From Rhizobium gallicum bv. gallicum R602sp (lineage in GTDB: Bacteria > Pseudomonadota > Alphaproteobacteria > Rhizobiales > Rhizobiaceae), in the NCBI RefSeq assembly GCF_000816845.1, contig NZ_CP006877.1, positions 2,795,501 through 2,859,500 on the forward strand: DNA of 64,000 nucleotides, in the 5' to 3' direction. Below, one piece after another: positions 15,754 to 24,511 of this stretch. A program made the position numbers and the translations under genes. Under the pieces are notes generated by a model. That model searched no databases, had not been told where the DNA came from, and was given only the letters and a program-made list of their open reading frames with translations. How positions within the stretch are numbered: the stretch's first letter is position 1; every line of letters starts with the position of its first letter.

Positions 15754-16722
15754 TCACGAAATTAGCTGATGACTTCTTGCCCACCGCGTGATCGCATCTT
15801 GGGGTGTAGGCGCGGGTCCGAAGAAATGTTCTTGTTTCGAAATATTCGAAACGTAGACGCCCTTCTTGAAGAACAGGAACATCTCGATCAGATCGTACCC
15901 AAGCTCGGAAAACAGCTTCACGGGCCGAGCGAGCAAGCGGAAAACCAACCATGGCACGACCCGAACCCTAAGACGTCTCTTCGTAATTTCGGAGACGATA
16001 TCGGCGATCTCTTGCTGACTCTTGGGGCCATCGCGCCAGCCGACATCGATGGTTTGGTTGTTGATTTCACTGCCAGGAAACGTCGCGGCTTTGGCAAGAT
16101 ATGAGGCCAGATCATCTGTTAGAACATAGGACCACCTCGTGGTCTTATCGCCCATCGCCAGGAACCGGCCAGCTTTCACACCCTTCGCAATAAAGTCCGT
16201 ACTCTGATCGAGAAATGTAGGCGCGCGGACAAATACATACGGCACCCCGGAGGCCTTGATCAGATCCTCGGCCACTTTCTTGGCGTGGAAATGCGGCACT
16301 GCAGACGCAGCCTCGCAGCTAACGATGCTGAGAAAGACAAATCGGCCAACTTTGGCTCTTGCCGCCGCCTCTATAAGGTTCTTGTTGCCCTGGAAATCCG
16401 TGTCGAGGCTTCCCTTCATGTAACTGTTAGCTGAACTGACGACGACGTCCACGCCCCGCAAAGCACGATCCAATGAAGCTGGATCCATCATGTCGCCGCG
16501 CACCCATTCGACGTCGGCGCTTTCATTTGAGGGCGCGCCCTTTCGCGACATCGCGACGACGGCAACGCTCGCATCAAGCGTCAAGTTGCGAAGAATCTTC
16601 GCTCCGAGGAACCCTGTTGCGCCGACGACCAGGACCTTCTTTTTCGCCGTCGCGCTTGAGCCTTCGATCTCGGCGAGTGCCTTCTTATCCGAGGCAGTCA
16701 AGGGATTTGCTGATAGAGGCAA
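15754..16722 (-). CDS. Atypical SDR-family NAD(P)-binding protein (NmrA/UOS-like)
   Basis: 322 aa. A GATGFLG dinucleotide-binding loop in VLVVGATGFLGAKILRN (residues about 30-46) begins a Rossmann fold, followed by VVAMSRKGAP (cofactor specificity strand with Ser-Arg, suggesting NADPH) and VEWVRGDMMDPASLDRAL. The typical SDR Tyr-x-x-x-Lys is replaced by HFHAKKVAEDLIKASG, the NmrA-like variant. The C-terminal third (VPWLVFRLLARPVKLFSELG) may associate with the membrane. Substrate unknown; possibly an oxidoreductase or redox-sensor protein. It is 12 bp from the end of the old yellow enzyme gene on the same strand, so the two are likely one operon under the divergent LysR regulator. Confidence 0.8.
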   Translation of the reverse strand: MPLSANPLTASDKKALAEIEGSSATAKKKVLVVGATGFLGAKILRNLTLDASVAVVAMSRKGAPSNESADVEWVRGDMMDPASLDRALRGVDVVVSSANSYMKGSLDTDFQGNKNLIEAAARAKVGRFVFLSIVSCEAASAVPHFHAKKVAEDLIKASGVPYVFVRAPTFLDQSTDFIAKGVKAGRFLAMGDKTTRWSYVLTDDLASYLAKAATFPGSEINNQTIDVGWRDGPKSQQEIADIVSEITKRRLRVRVVPWLVFRLLARPVKLFSELGYDLIEMFLFFKKGVYVSNISKQEHFFGPAPTPQDAITRWARSHQLIS

Positions 16723-16734
16723 TCTAGTCTCCTG

Positions 16735-17814
16735 TCATGAACTAATATCGGTCCGGGCGCTCAGGACGGGGTAATCGATGTAGCCCTGTGCGGTGCCGCC
16801 GAAGAAGGTGTTGTGGTCTGCCTCGTTCATCGCTGCATTAGCCTTCAGCCGCACGACGAAGTCCGGATTGGCCAAGACCATCTGGCCATAGGCTTCGAGA
16901 TCGGCCAGTCCCGAAGTCACGTCGACGCCGATCTGATCGTGCGGGCGACCCGGCCGGTTGAGGATCAGCGGTTGGTGCCAGAGCTTGCGGATGTTGGCGA
17001 GTAGCGGCTCGTCGCCTTGGTGCATGATGTGCATATAGGCGAGCCCGAGGTTGTCGAGTTCGGCGACGAGATGGCGATAAAGATCCGCCCCTTCAGCGCC
17101 TTCGTCAATTCCCCACATCGTCGTGCCGGGGGACAGTCGGATTGCAGTTCTGTCCGCACCGATCTCCTCGGCGATCGCCGTGGCGACCTCGATGGCGAAG
17201 CGGGCACGGTTCTCGATGGAGCCGCCATATTCGTCCGTGCGCGTGTTGGCACTCGGCGCGAAGAACTGCTGGACGAGGTAGGCGTTTGCGCCGTGAATCT
17301 CGATGCCGTCGGCGCCGGCCTCGATCGCTGAGCGGGCCGCGTGACGGAAATCGGCGACGGTTCGGCGCACTTCTTCGGTCGTCAGCGCGCGCGGCGCGGG
17401 AATGTCCTGCATCCCGGTCGCCGTGAACATGGCCGTCCCCGGCGCGATCGCGGACGGTGCGACGCCTTGGCGATGATGCGGCGTGTTGTCGGGATGCGAC
17501 ATACGCCCAGCGTGCATGAGCTGGATGAAGATGTGGCCGCCTTTATCGTGCACGGCGGACGTGATCTTGCGCCAGCCGGCGACATGGGCGGGCGTATAGA
17601 TGCCGGGTGTGGTGAGATAGCCCTGGCCGTCATCCGAGGGCTGGGTGCCTTCAGTGACGATCAGGCCGAGCTCGGCGCGCTGAGCATAATATTCCATGGC
17701 CAGCTCGCCCGGCGTACCGTCGAAGCCGGCGCGGCTGCGAGTCATCGGGGCCATCACGAGGCGGTTCGGCAGAGCGTAGCGGCCGACGCGGACAGAGGTG
17801 AAGATGGGGTTCAT
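16735..17814 (-). CDS. Old yellow enzyme-type FMN alkene reductase
   Basis: 359 aa TIM-barrel flavoprotein of the NemA/OYE family, which reduces activated C=C bonds (enals, enones, nitro compounds) with NAD(P)H. Evidence: LPNRLVMAPMTRSRAGFDGT (FMN phosphate/active-site loop), IFIQLMHAGRMSHPDN (FMN Gln and His), GADGIEIHGANAYLVQQF with the substrate-binding His and Asn pair (HGAN) and the proton-donor Tyr, SANTRTDEYGGSIENRARF, and a C-terminal LANPDFVVRLKANA. Length is normal. The gene is divergent from a LysR regulator with a 96-bp shared promoter region containing two inverted repeats, the classic arrangement for inducer-dependent control. Confidence 0.95.
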   Translation of the reverse strand: MNPIFTSVRVGRYALPNRLVMAPMTRSRAGFDGTPGELAMEYYAQRAELGLIVTEGTQPSDDGQGYLTTPGIYTPAHVAGWRKITSAVHDKGGHIFIQLMHAGRMSHPDNTPHHRQGVAPSAIAPGTAMFTATGMQDIPAPRALTTEEVRRTVADFRHAARSAIEAGADGIEIHGANAYLVQQFFAPSANTRTDEYGGSIENRARFAIEVATAIAEEIGADRTAIRLSPGTTMWGIDEGAEGADLYRHLVAELDNLGLAYMHIMHQGDEPLLANIRKLWHQPLILNRPGRPHDQIGVDVTSGLADLEAYGQMVLANPDFVVRLKANAAMNEADHNTFFGGTAQGYIDYPVLSARTDISS

Positions 17815-17840
17815 TGTGGGCTCTCCATTGGCTGGAGCCC

Positions 17841-17891
17841 TTATCCACTATTCCAATCTAAGGATAATCGGGCAAAACTGAAATCAGTTTT
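17841..17891. promoter_or_regulatory. Candidate LysR operator region (two inverted repeats)
   Basis: Between the divergent OYE and LysR genes lie two dyads: TTATCC at 17841 with GGATAA at 17862, and a perfect repeat AAAACTG-AAAT-CAGTTTT at 17874-17891. Either could be the LysR recognition or activation site. The choice is not decided by sequence alone. Confidence 0.5.
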
Positions 17892-17910
17892 CCATCTATG
17901 GCGCAATCAC

Positions 17911-18786
17911 ATGAGTCATTTGAACGATATGGCACTATTCGTGGAGGTCGCTAGAGCCAGGAGCTTTCGGAAGGCTGCGGAGGCTCTCGGCATGCCAAAC
18001 TCCACTCTGTCGCGACGTGTCAGCGAATTGGAGAAGGCTATCGGGCTGAGGCTCCTACACCGCACGACGCGCAAGATCGAGCTCACCGAGGCCGGTCAGC
18101 TCTATTTTGAGCGGAGCAAGCGGATCGTCGACGAGGCACGGCTCGCACACGAACAGCTCGGCGCGATGCTTGAGCAGCCAAGCGGCGTCCTCCGGGTTTC
18201 GCTTCCGGTCGACCTCGCTACTTTTTACCTCACGCCGATCATCGGCGATTTCGCGCGGCATTATCCCGGCATCTCGTTCGAATTCGACCTGACCCCGCGC
18301 CGTGTCGATCTGGTCACCGAGCCGTTCGATGTGGCGATCCGCATAGGCAAAATGGCAGATTCCACTCTGATAACTCGCCTGATCGGGCGGCATTCGCTGC
18401 ACCTCTATGCGTCTCCTGGCTATATCGAAGCGTCAGGCGAGCCCGCCACACCGGCGGAACTGGCGAAGCATGAATGCATCGGCATGCTGCGGAGCCCTAC
18501 CTGGACTTTGCACCGGGAGATGAACAAGGTCGATGTCGCCGTTAGCGGCCGCTTCACGCTCAACAGCGTCGGGATGATCCGAGCCCTGGCGGTCAACCAC
18601 CAGGGCATCGCCCTGCTTCCCGAGAAGATCGTTGCTGAGGACTTGGCCTTCGGCCGGCTCCGACGCATACTGCCCGAGTGGCAGGGCTCGGCGGTCAGCA
18701 TCTACGCCGTCACCGAAACTCGCCTTATTCCAGCCAAGACCCAGCGCTTCATCGAGTTCCTATCCTCTAGGCTGATGGAAGCTTGA
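17911..18786 (+). CDS. LysR family transcriptional regulator
   Basis: 291 aa from ATG 17911. An N-terminal winged helix-turn-helix (residues about 4-62: LNDMALFVEVARARSFRKAA, LGMPNSTLSRRVSELEKAIG, LRLLHRTTRKIELTEAG) is followed by a substrate-binding domain (GVLRVSLPVDLATFYLTPII, EPFDVAIRIGKMADSTLI). It belongs to the large LTTR branch near YafC/AaeR-like regulators. It probably controls the divergent OYE-SDR operon in response to an electrophilic or aromatic inducer; this is inferred from position. A remnant resembling its own N-terminal coding sequence follows at about 18795-18842. Confidence 0.9.
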   Translation: MSHLNDMALFVEVARARSFRKAAEALGMPNSTLSRRVSELEKAIGLRLLHRTTRKIELTEAGQLYFERSKRIVDEARLAHEQLGAMLEQPSGVLRVSLPVDLATFYLTPIIGDFARHYPGISFEFDLTPRRVDLVTEPFDVAIRIGKMADSTLITRLIGRHSLHLYASPGYIEASGEPATPAELAKHECIGMLRSPTWTLHREMNKVDVAVSGRFTLNSVGMIRALAVNHQGIALLPEKIVAEDLAFGRLRRILPEWQGSAVSIYAVTETRLIPAKTQRFIEFLSSRLMEA

Positions 18787-19345
18787 ACCTGGAGTTTCTT
18801 ATGGAAGCACGCGGGACCGGCAGCTTTCGGAAAGGTGCGGGCTTGATGGTCTAAGACCGGAATGGGCCTGACTGCCGACGACGATGTCATCTCATCCCGC
18901 CCAGGGAAAAGCTCGAAAAGCGCTTGGCCTCGACATGCCGGTTAGAGAAGGCGCCGTCGCTGGGATGGGCCGCGCTCGTCCCACCTGAGGACCTGTCCAT
19001 CGTATCGACCGAAACGATGTCAATGATCTCCCAACTGTCGAAGATTTTCCGCCCACCGCAGATGTCAGCGGACACGACGCCGACGCCGAGCTCGATACTG
19101 GTCGCGAGAAAGTCTTCGCCATTGTCTCTATCGAGAACACAAACATTGCAACCTTTGGAGAACGGCGCGCAGCCTGTCGCTGCATCCTTGCGTACAGGCC
19201 TATACGACATGCGCTCCTCGGATCGTTCGGCTCTTCCGAACCGCAGATTGGCGATCTGCCGACTAATCCGGACGGGCATTTCGGTTTAAATCATTGTCAT
19301 CACCCCGGCATGGGGCGAGCAACCGATCAACGAAAGGAATTCGTC
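18787..19345. other. Intergenic stretch with LysR-like remnant
   Basis: No supported gene. At about 18795-18842 the sequence translates FLMEARGTGSFRKGAG, close to the start of the neighbouring LysR protein (FVEVARARSFRKAAE). At DNA level AGCTTTCGGAA is identical in both and the flanks are similar, so it looks like a decayed duplicate. The rest has open frames on both strands (such as 18887-19279 minus) with no ribosome-binding site or family motif. Confidence 0.4.
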
Positions 19346-20095
19346 ATGTCCAGACTTGCAAACAAGACCGCCCTCATCACCGGCGGCACCAGCGGCATCG
19401 GCCTTGAGACCGCCCGCCAGTTCATCGCGGAAGGGGCTCGCGTCGCCATCACGGGCAGCAGCGCGGCCAGCGTTGAGAACACCCGGAAGGAATTCGGCGA
19501 CAAGGCGCTGGTCATCCAGTCCGACGCCGGAAGTGTCGAAGGACAGAAGGACGTCGCGCGGCAGATCGAGCAGGCGTTCGGTCATCTGGACATCCTCTTC
19601 GTAAATGCCGGCGTCGCCCAGTTCGGTCCGGTAGAAGGCTGGACGGAGGCCGACTTCGACAAGTCGGTCGCGACGAACGTCAAGGGTCCGTATTTCCTGA
19701 TCCAGGCGCTGCTGCCGATCTTCGCCAAGGGTGCGGCCATCGTGCTGAACATCTCGATCAACGCGCACATCGGAATGCCCAACTCCAGCGTCTACGCCCT
19801 TACCAAGGGTGCGCTTCTCACCTTCGCCACGACGCTCTCGGGAGAGCTGATCGGCCGCGGCATCCGCGTCAACGCCGTGAGCCCCGGCCCGATCGCAACG
19901 CCGCTATACGGCAAGCTGGGAACGTCGGAGGCAGACTCGAAGGCCATGGCCAGCCAGATCCAGAGCCAGATCCCCGCCGGCCGCTTCGGCGACGCAGCCG
20001 AGGTTGCGAAGACGATCATCTTCCTCGCTTCGGACGAAGCTTCCTACATCGTAGGCAGCGAGCTGATTATCGACGGCGGGATGAGCAACCTCTGA
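19346..20095 (+). CDS. Classical SDR family oxidoreductase
   Basis: 249 aa from ATG 19346 with AAAGGAA upstream; an in-frame GTG-like extension to 19310 is less likely. Classical short-chain dehydrogenase: TALITGGTSGIGLETARQF (cofactor TGxxxGIG), NAGVAQFGP (NNAG-type strand), catalytic Ser in ISINAHIG, YALTK (Tyr and Lys), and INAVSPGPIATPLYG. The C-terminal IVGSELIIDGGMSNL is the normal ending. Such proteins reduce carbonyls or oxidise alcohols with NAD(P)H. The nearest family is the glucose/3-oxoacyl-type SDRs often induced by electrophiles. Substrate unknown. It stands alone, with no operon partners within 250 bp. Confidence 0.92.
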   Translation: MSRLANKTALITGGTSGIGLETARQFIAEGARVAITGSSAASVENTRKEFGDKALVIQSDAGSVEGQKDVARQIEQAFGHLDILFVNAGVAQFGPVEGWTEADFDKSVATNVKGPYFLIQALLPIFAKGAAIVLNISINAHIGMPNSSVYALTKGALLTFATTLSGELIGRGIRVNAVSPGPIATPLYGKLGTSEADSKAMASQIQSQIPAGRFGDAAEVAKTIIFLASDEASYIVGSELIIDGGMSNL

Positions 20096-20761
20096 GGGCT
20101 ATCTCGCCAGCGTGCTCGGGCAGCGGGTCCAACCGACGAGGTGGGCCTTCTCCACGAAAATCGTGACGGCGTAGGCGACAGTTTGATCGAGCTCGACCTT
20201 TCGTTCCGGACTATCTGGCTGGGCACTCGGTGGATTGATCATGGCGAGGTTGCCTTTCAGAGAGATATGGTCACGGCGGACGGGTTAGATGCTCGCCTGG
20301 CGTTTCGTTGCCCGCACCGAGAAATCGGAAAAACCGGTGCGTTCATCATCTCCGTCGTGTCCGATTGACACACCGCGACCTCACGCGACCTCACGCAATT
20401 AACCTCCGTTCCTAGCGAAGGTTCCAGTAGACACTATAATAGCGATCCCGGCCCCGTTTCGCGGTTGCCAGCTAGAAGATCGACGTCGCATCGCCTACGC
20501 GCCCTTGAAACCAACACAATCATCGATTATCTGCAGGTAATCGGCGTTGCTGGTGAGCACTCCACGCGAGCGTTCGCGACTGCCGAAGTCGCTTATCTGC
20601 TTTTGACCACGGATGTACTGGCAATGGTGTGAAAAGCGATGTCGAGAAGGTCGGTGCGGTTTCGCCCCGGCCTTTTTTATTGCCTGGTTATCAGGGCAGA
20701 GCGCCCGGCCACTCATTCGGCGGTTCTCCGGGCGGGACATCGATTCCCCCAGGGCCAGCCG
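20096..20761. other. Intergenic stretch containing a terminator-like hairpin
   Basis: No supported gene. Short open frames (for example 20141-20368 plus) lack motifs or ribosome-binding sites. The only clear structure is the hairpin and T-run at 20647-20680. It has no protein gene directly before it, so an unannotated transcript ending there is possible. Confidence 0.4.
20647..20680 (+). terminator. Rho-independent terminator-like hairpin
   Basis: AAGGTCGG pairs with CCGGCCTT (one G-T pair), with an inner GCG/CGC pairing, followed by TTTTTTAT. It ends a rightward transcript whose start is not evident; the SDR stop is 550 bp upstream. Confidence 0.55.
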
Positions 20762-21205
20762 CTAAGGTTTTAGATCGAGCAGAGCGCGACCGCTTCCATC
20801 CATGGCGAATGGCACGGATGCATGTTGGTGGGACACCATCCAGCGGCCATCGCGCTTCACCAGGCCAAGTGTTTGACGAAACCAAAGATCGACCTCAGTG
20901 CCATCAGTTTTAGTTCCTGTCATGCGCGTCAGACCACTCCAGAAAGCAACGTCTCCGCCGACTGTTAGCTTGGCGTCGCAAACATCGCCACCGATCGGAC
21001 CTTCCCAGGTATTGAACCACGCCTGTAGGCCTGCCTCATCCTTGCCGTGGTAGACGAGCGGCGGTGCTAGCGAAAACTCGACAGAATCCTCGGTTTCGTA
21101 GGAAAGTGCACCCTTGGCATCTTTTTCGCCGAGCGCGGAAGCGCGCATCGTTAGCATGGCGATAATCGCCTCGTCTTCGATTTTGACTTTGGTTTCGTTG
21201 CTCAT
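20762..21205 (-). CDS. SnoaL/NTF2-like protein (ketosteroid-isomerase-related)
   Basis: 147 aa from ATG 21205 with AGGAGA seven bases upstream. The cone-shaped NTF2-like fold is indicated by IAMLTMRASALGEKDAKGAL, LAPPLVYHGKDEAGLQAWF, DVAFWSGLTRMTGTKTDG, EVDLWFRQTLGLVKRDGRW and MVSHQHASVPFAMDG. The YETEDSVEFSLAPP and HQHASVPF segments match the ketosteroid-isomerase-related subgroup that cannot be assigned a reaction from sequence. Predicted cytoplasmic. No neighbours on this strand within 650 bp. Confidence 0.88.
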   Translation of the reverse strand: MSNETKVKIEDEAIIAMLTMRASALGEKDAKGALSYETEDSVEFSLAPPLVYHGKDEAGLQAWFNTWEGPIGGDVCDAKLTVGGDVAFWSGLTRMTGTKTDGTEVDLWFRQTLGLVKRDGRWMVSHQHASVPFAMDGSGRALLDLKP

Positions 21206-21867
21206 TGGCCGTTCTCCTGTGCTGTTCAAGCAGAGGACGAACGAGGCAACGACAATCCGACACCGACACACGAAGCTAGTGGAAATTTCGCGCCTTCACC
21301 TTCAAGGTGTCGATATGGAGATCCGGGATTTGTCCCGAGCCGGATACTATGCCGAGTCCGTCCCTCAAAGCCCGCGACTTCCGGTAAACCCGGAAAGCAA
21401 GCTCGGAACAATATCGAAGAAGTCCCGCGCTCAATCGCAGGCTGCGGCTTGTCCCTTGGGTCCGGCCCGCCGCCATGGGCAAACGCGTCTCCCCTGCCGT
21501 CGGTAGCTTGAACGCCGTGCCGGTCGGCAAGCCCTGACAGGTCGCCCGACAGATCGAAGAGCTGATGTGATGCCAGTGACCGGAGTTACGGTGGTGGTGG
21601 CGTTGGTTGCAGCATTCATTGGCTTTGATCTCCTTCATCATTAGAGGGCGATCGGCGAAGCGATGCAAAGCGAGGCTTTGGCAGGCAACAACGACATAGT
21701 GATGCCAGTTTCTCATCTCTTCGGGTGCGCCAGGTGCCTTCCCGGTGAATTCCGAACGTGCCGGATCAGGAACCGTCCATAGCAGCGGTGGGTCTCGCTG
21801 CGTTGATCGGCTATGTCTGGGGGATGGACCCGCTACCCCAATCCTTTGCACGTAGTTGAACGATTGG
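21206..21867. other. Intergenic stretch
   Basis: No supported gene of normal size. A 191-codon minus frame (21276-21851) is His/Arg-rich and looks like an antisense artefact. One very short plus-strand frame encoding a hydrophobic 24-residue peptide is listed separately at 21570. Confidence 0.4.
21570..21644 (+). CDS. Possible 24-aa hydrophobic peptide
   Basis: ATG 21570 to TAG gives MPVTGVTVVVALVAAFIGFD plus LLHH. It is a single potential membrane helix ending in two His, preceded by GAAGAG. Very short frames of this kind arise by chance, and there is no conserved context. Reported only because its composition is strikingly hydrophobic. Confidence 0.2.
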   Translation: MPVTGVTVVVALVAAFIGFDLLHH

Positions 21868-23976
21868 CTATTCAGGCCCTTGCGGCCGATCGGCAGGACC
21901 AGAGGGCGGCTGTAGAGCAGTGCCAGTCCCGGTTTTGGGTCGTCTGATACGGAGCCTCCGAGGGCTTACCAGAGACGGCGGCGCATCGGAGAGCATCTCA
22001 CGCGCGGCGGTGGTCAAGGTGGAAGCGATGAAATCAGCCTCTGGAAGCTTGTGCAGGTGCGTGTCATCATCATTTTCAGACCAGAGCACTGCGCCTACGC
22101 GCGTGGTGGGATACATGCGCTTGAATCGGCGTACAAGTATGCCGGCATGCCTGACGGAGTCAAAGTTCAGGAAGCAAACGACGATGGCATTTGCTCCATT
22201 CGGAACGAGATCGCGGCTGCGGCGGTTGGCGATGTCGGAGTGCCTTGCTGCCACCACTTCCGCTCCTTGCACTTGGAGAACCTGGGCCAGCATCACCGCT
22301 GATGCATCATCAAGAGGCCCCCTGCCACCAATGCAGAAGACCGTTTTCCCGGTCCCGTCCGGCAGTTCCTCGTCGCCTTCTCCCTCGTCCTTCGTGGCCG
22401 TCAAGGGTGTCTCGTCGGCGGTTTTGTCCTCCTGCTCTTCTTCCTCCTCCTCCCGGGCGATCTCTTCCAGATTCGAGACCAGCGTGATGGCGGTACCGAA
22501 CAATTGATCCATCTGCTCCGCTGTCAGGACGCCTCTGCGGCGGTCCTGCTCGGCGAGCAGGAGGGCTGGAATAGCAACCTTGCCATAGTATTCCTCCAGA
22601 TAATCTTCCTCGAGGATCTCCTCAGCGAGATCGGTGGCCTCGTCGGGATCCCCAGCTAAAAGTCTTTGATAAAGGCGTTCCTTGGGATCAAGCACCGGTT
22701 CGCTGCCAAACAGGACTTCCAAGAATTCAAACTGCGGGACATAACGCCCTAGAACTGCCAGGCACACGGTCAGCGGCGTCGACAGGATAAGGCCGACCGG
22801 TCCCCATAACCATGCCCAGAAAATAGCCGCAACGATGATGGCAAGGGGAGAGAGGCCTGTTCGGGAACCATACAGCCACGGTTCGACGATGTTGTTGCTC
22901 GTCAGCTCCAGCGCGAGAAAGATCGTGGCGACCCAAAGAACAAGGCTCCAGCCCGGATCGACCGCGAACGCCAGGAAGAGCGGCAGTACGGCAGCTATTA
23001 CCGGCCCGATATATGGGACGAACCGCAGAACGATGGCGAGCATCCCCCAGAGCACTGCATTGGGTATTCCCACCGCCCAAAGCCCAAGCGCCAAGGGGAT
23101 GCCGTAAGCGCAGTTCACGACCAACTGCATGAGAAGATATTGCGCAACGCGGCTTCCCGCCTCCTGCAGGGCTTCGGTGGTGCGATGGAGGTCTCCGTAG
23201 CCGACGAGCCGGATAAAGCGGTCGCGAAGCTCCTCCCGCTCCAGGAGCATGAATATGACGACGACTATGATTAGTCCCAATGACGCGATCGGACCGACCA
23301 AGGGGCTGATCAAATTTGTCAGCGTAGCAATGGGACGGCTTGGCGCGAATATCTCTACGAGCAGGGGCTCCCTAGATGGAGGCTCGCCCACGGGAGCAGT
23401 CGGGTTCTTCTCCACACTGTTGAGTTCCCGTCCGACACTTTCGACGACAGAAGTCAGACGCTGAAGGATACCCTTATCGCTCCCGCTCTCCTGGAGCGCC
23501 CGGATCTTTCCCACAATGTTGGTTTGATAGGCAGGGAGGTTTTGCGCGACTTCAGTAACCTGTCCCGCTACCACAAGGCCGAATAGGAGGAGAATAAGGA
23601 AGGCGAGCATGACGGTAGTTATGACCGCCAGAATGCGAGGAAGCCCCAGCTTACGAAGACGTGAGGAAATTGGTGCCAGTGCGAACGTCAGCAGAACAGC
23701 GATTGCCAGAGGAAGAAGGACTTCCTTTGCAAAGTAGAGAATGGCAATGACCGCGAGCACGCTCGCAAAGGCAGGCATGCGTGAAGGTGATGAGGGCGGA
23801 ATTGAGTATATACGACGAGAACCCCCGGGGTCGTTTTTCAATTCCGCCTCCTTGCTGTGGTCGTGACGTGAAGGCGTCGATATGCCAATTGGTCCCAGAC
23901 TCAGGGAGGTAGGGCGCAGATAGGACTTAGCAAATGATCGCTGCACTGGGCCGAGCGGCAAGGTGCCACTCTCCAA
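21868..23976 (-). CDS. AI-2E (PerM) family transporter with long C-terminal soluble region
   Basis: 702 aa. Residues about 65-430 are the AI-2E/PerM permease domain with about eight membrane helices (ASVLAVIAILYFAKEVLLPL, IGLIIVVVIFMLLEREELRD-like segment, MLAIVLRFVPYIGPVIAAVL, TSNNIVEPWLYGSRTGLSP and VGLILSTPLTVCLAVLGRYV). The tail of about 265 residues contains LDPKERLYQRLLAGDPDEA, an acidic stretch with seven consecutive Glu or Gln/Glu residues, and a Rossmann-like region (TVFCIGGRGPLDDASAVML, ANAIVVCFLNFDSVRHAGI) resembling a response/cobalamin-binding fold. Similar tailed members occur in rhizobia; the transported substrate is unknown. The 60 residues before the first helix are poorly conserved, so an internal ATG may be the true start. 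Confidence 0.85.
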   Translation of the reverse strand: MESGTLPLGPVQRSFAKSYLRPTSLSLGPIGISTPSRHDHSKEAELKNDPGGSRRIYSIPPSSPSRMPAFASVLAVIAILYFAKEVLLPLAIAVLLTFALAPISSRLRKLGLPRILAVITTVMLAFLILLLFGLVVAGQVTEVAQNLPAYQTNIVGKIRALQESGSDKGILQRLTSVVESVGRELNSVEKNPTAPVGEPPSREPLLVEIFAPSRPIATLTNLISPLVGPIASLGLIIVVVIFMLLEREELRDRFIRLVGYGDLHRTTEALQEAGSRVAQYLLMQLVVNCAYGIPLALGLWAVGIPNAVLWGMLAIVLRFVPYIGPVIAAVLPLFLAFAVDPGWSLVLWVATIFLALELTSNNIVEPWLYGSRTGLSPLAIIVAAIFWAWLWGPVGLILSTPLTVCLAVLGRYVPQFEFLEVLFGSEPVLDPKERLYQRLLAGDPDEATDLAEEILEEDYLEEYYGKVAIPALLLAEQDRRRGVLTAEQMDQLFGTAITLVSNLEEIAREEEEEEQEDKTADETPLTATKDEGEGDEELPDGTGKTVFCIGGRGPLDDASAVMLAQVLQVQGAEVVAARHSDIANRRSRDLVPNGANAIVVCFLNFDSVRHAGILVRRFKRMYPTTRVGAVLWSENDDDTHLHKLPEADFIASTLTTAAREMLSDAPPSLVSPRRLRIRRPKTGTGTALQPPSGPADRPQGPE

Positions 23977-24160
23977 GATAATGGTGATCTCGCAGGACTG
24001 GGGGCCTACGATGAATGCGCATCCTGCCTAGGTCGCCCTCCAGGCCGCCCTCGGATAAGGATCGATTGGGTATTCAGCAACGGCAAGCCTAGTTTGGTCG
24101 AAGCGGTCCGATGCTCAAGCTCAGGACATCAAGCCTTGCCGGTTCGAACTACCCGCCTGG

Positions 24161-24511
24161 CTATTTTCGCAGGATCTTCTCCATCGCTTTCCCTTTGGCG
24201 AGTTCGTCGATCAATTTGTCCAAGTAGCGGATTTCACGCATCGTAGGTTCTTGGATGTCTTCCACGCGAACGCCACAGATCACACCGGTAATCAGCGATC
24301 GCGAGGGATTCATTTGAGGCGCTTGCGCAAAGAAGTCCTCAAATTTTGTGTCGTTCGCCAACTGATCATCTAGCGTCTCTTGGGTATGTCCCGTCAGCCA
24401 ACAGATGATCTCATCGACGTCAGCTTTCGTGCGCCCCTTCTTCTCCGCTTTGGCGACATAGTGCGGATAGACGCTCGCGATACTGACTGAATAGATTCGA
24501 TGCTTGGTCAT
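24161..24511 (-). CDS. DUF2200 domain-containing protein
   Basis: 116 aa from ATG 24511 with GGGGGA upstream. It matches the DUF2200 family almost end to end: [80 protein letters not shown] and [20 protein letters not shown]. The family is widespread in both Gram-positive and Gram-negative bacteria, predicted cytoplasmic, and has no assigned function. The longer frame to 24580 lacks a ribosome-binding site. Confidence 0.9.
   Translation of the reverse strand: MTKHRIYSVSIASVYPHYVAKAEKKGRTKADVDEIICWLTGHTQETLDDQLANDTKFEDFFAQAPQMNPSRSLITGVICGVRVEDIQEPTMREIRYLDKLIDELAKGKAMEKILRK

Noticed and set aside
18887..19279. 130-codon minus frame between LysR and SDR genes
   Set aside because: No ribosome-binding site, no recognised motif, and the sequence is flanked by a decayed LysR fragment.
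21276..21851. 191-codon minus frame in the gap after the SnoaL-like gene
   Set aside because: His/Arg-rich antisense-type composition, no start signal and no family similarity.
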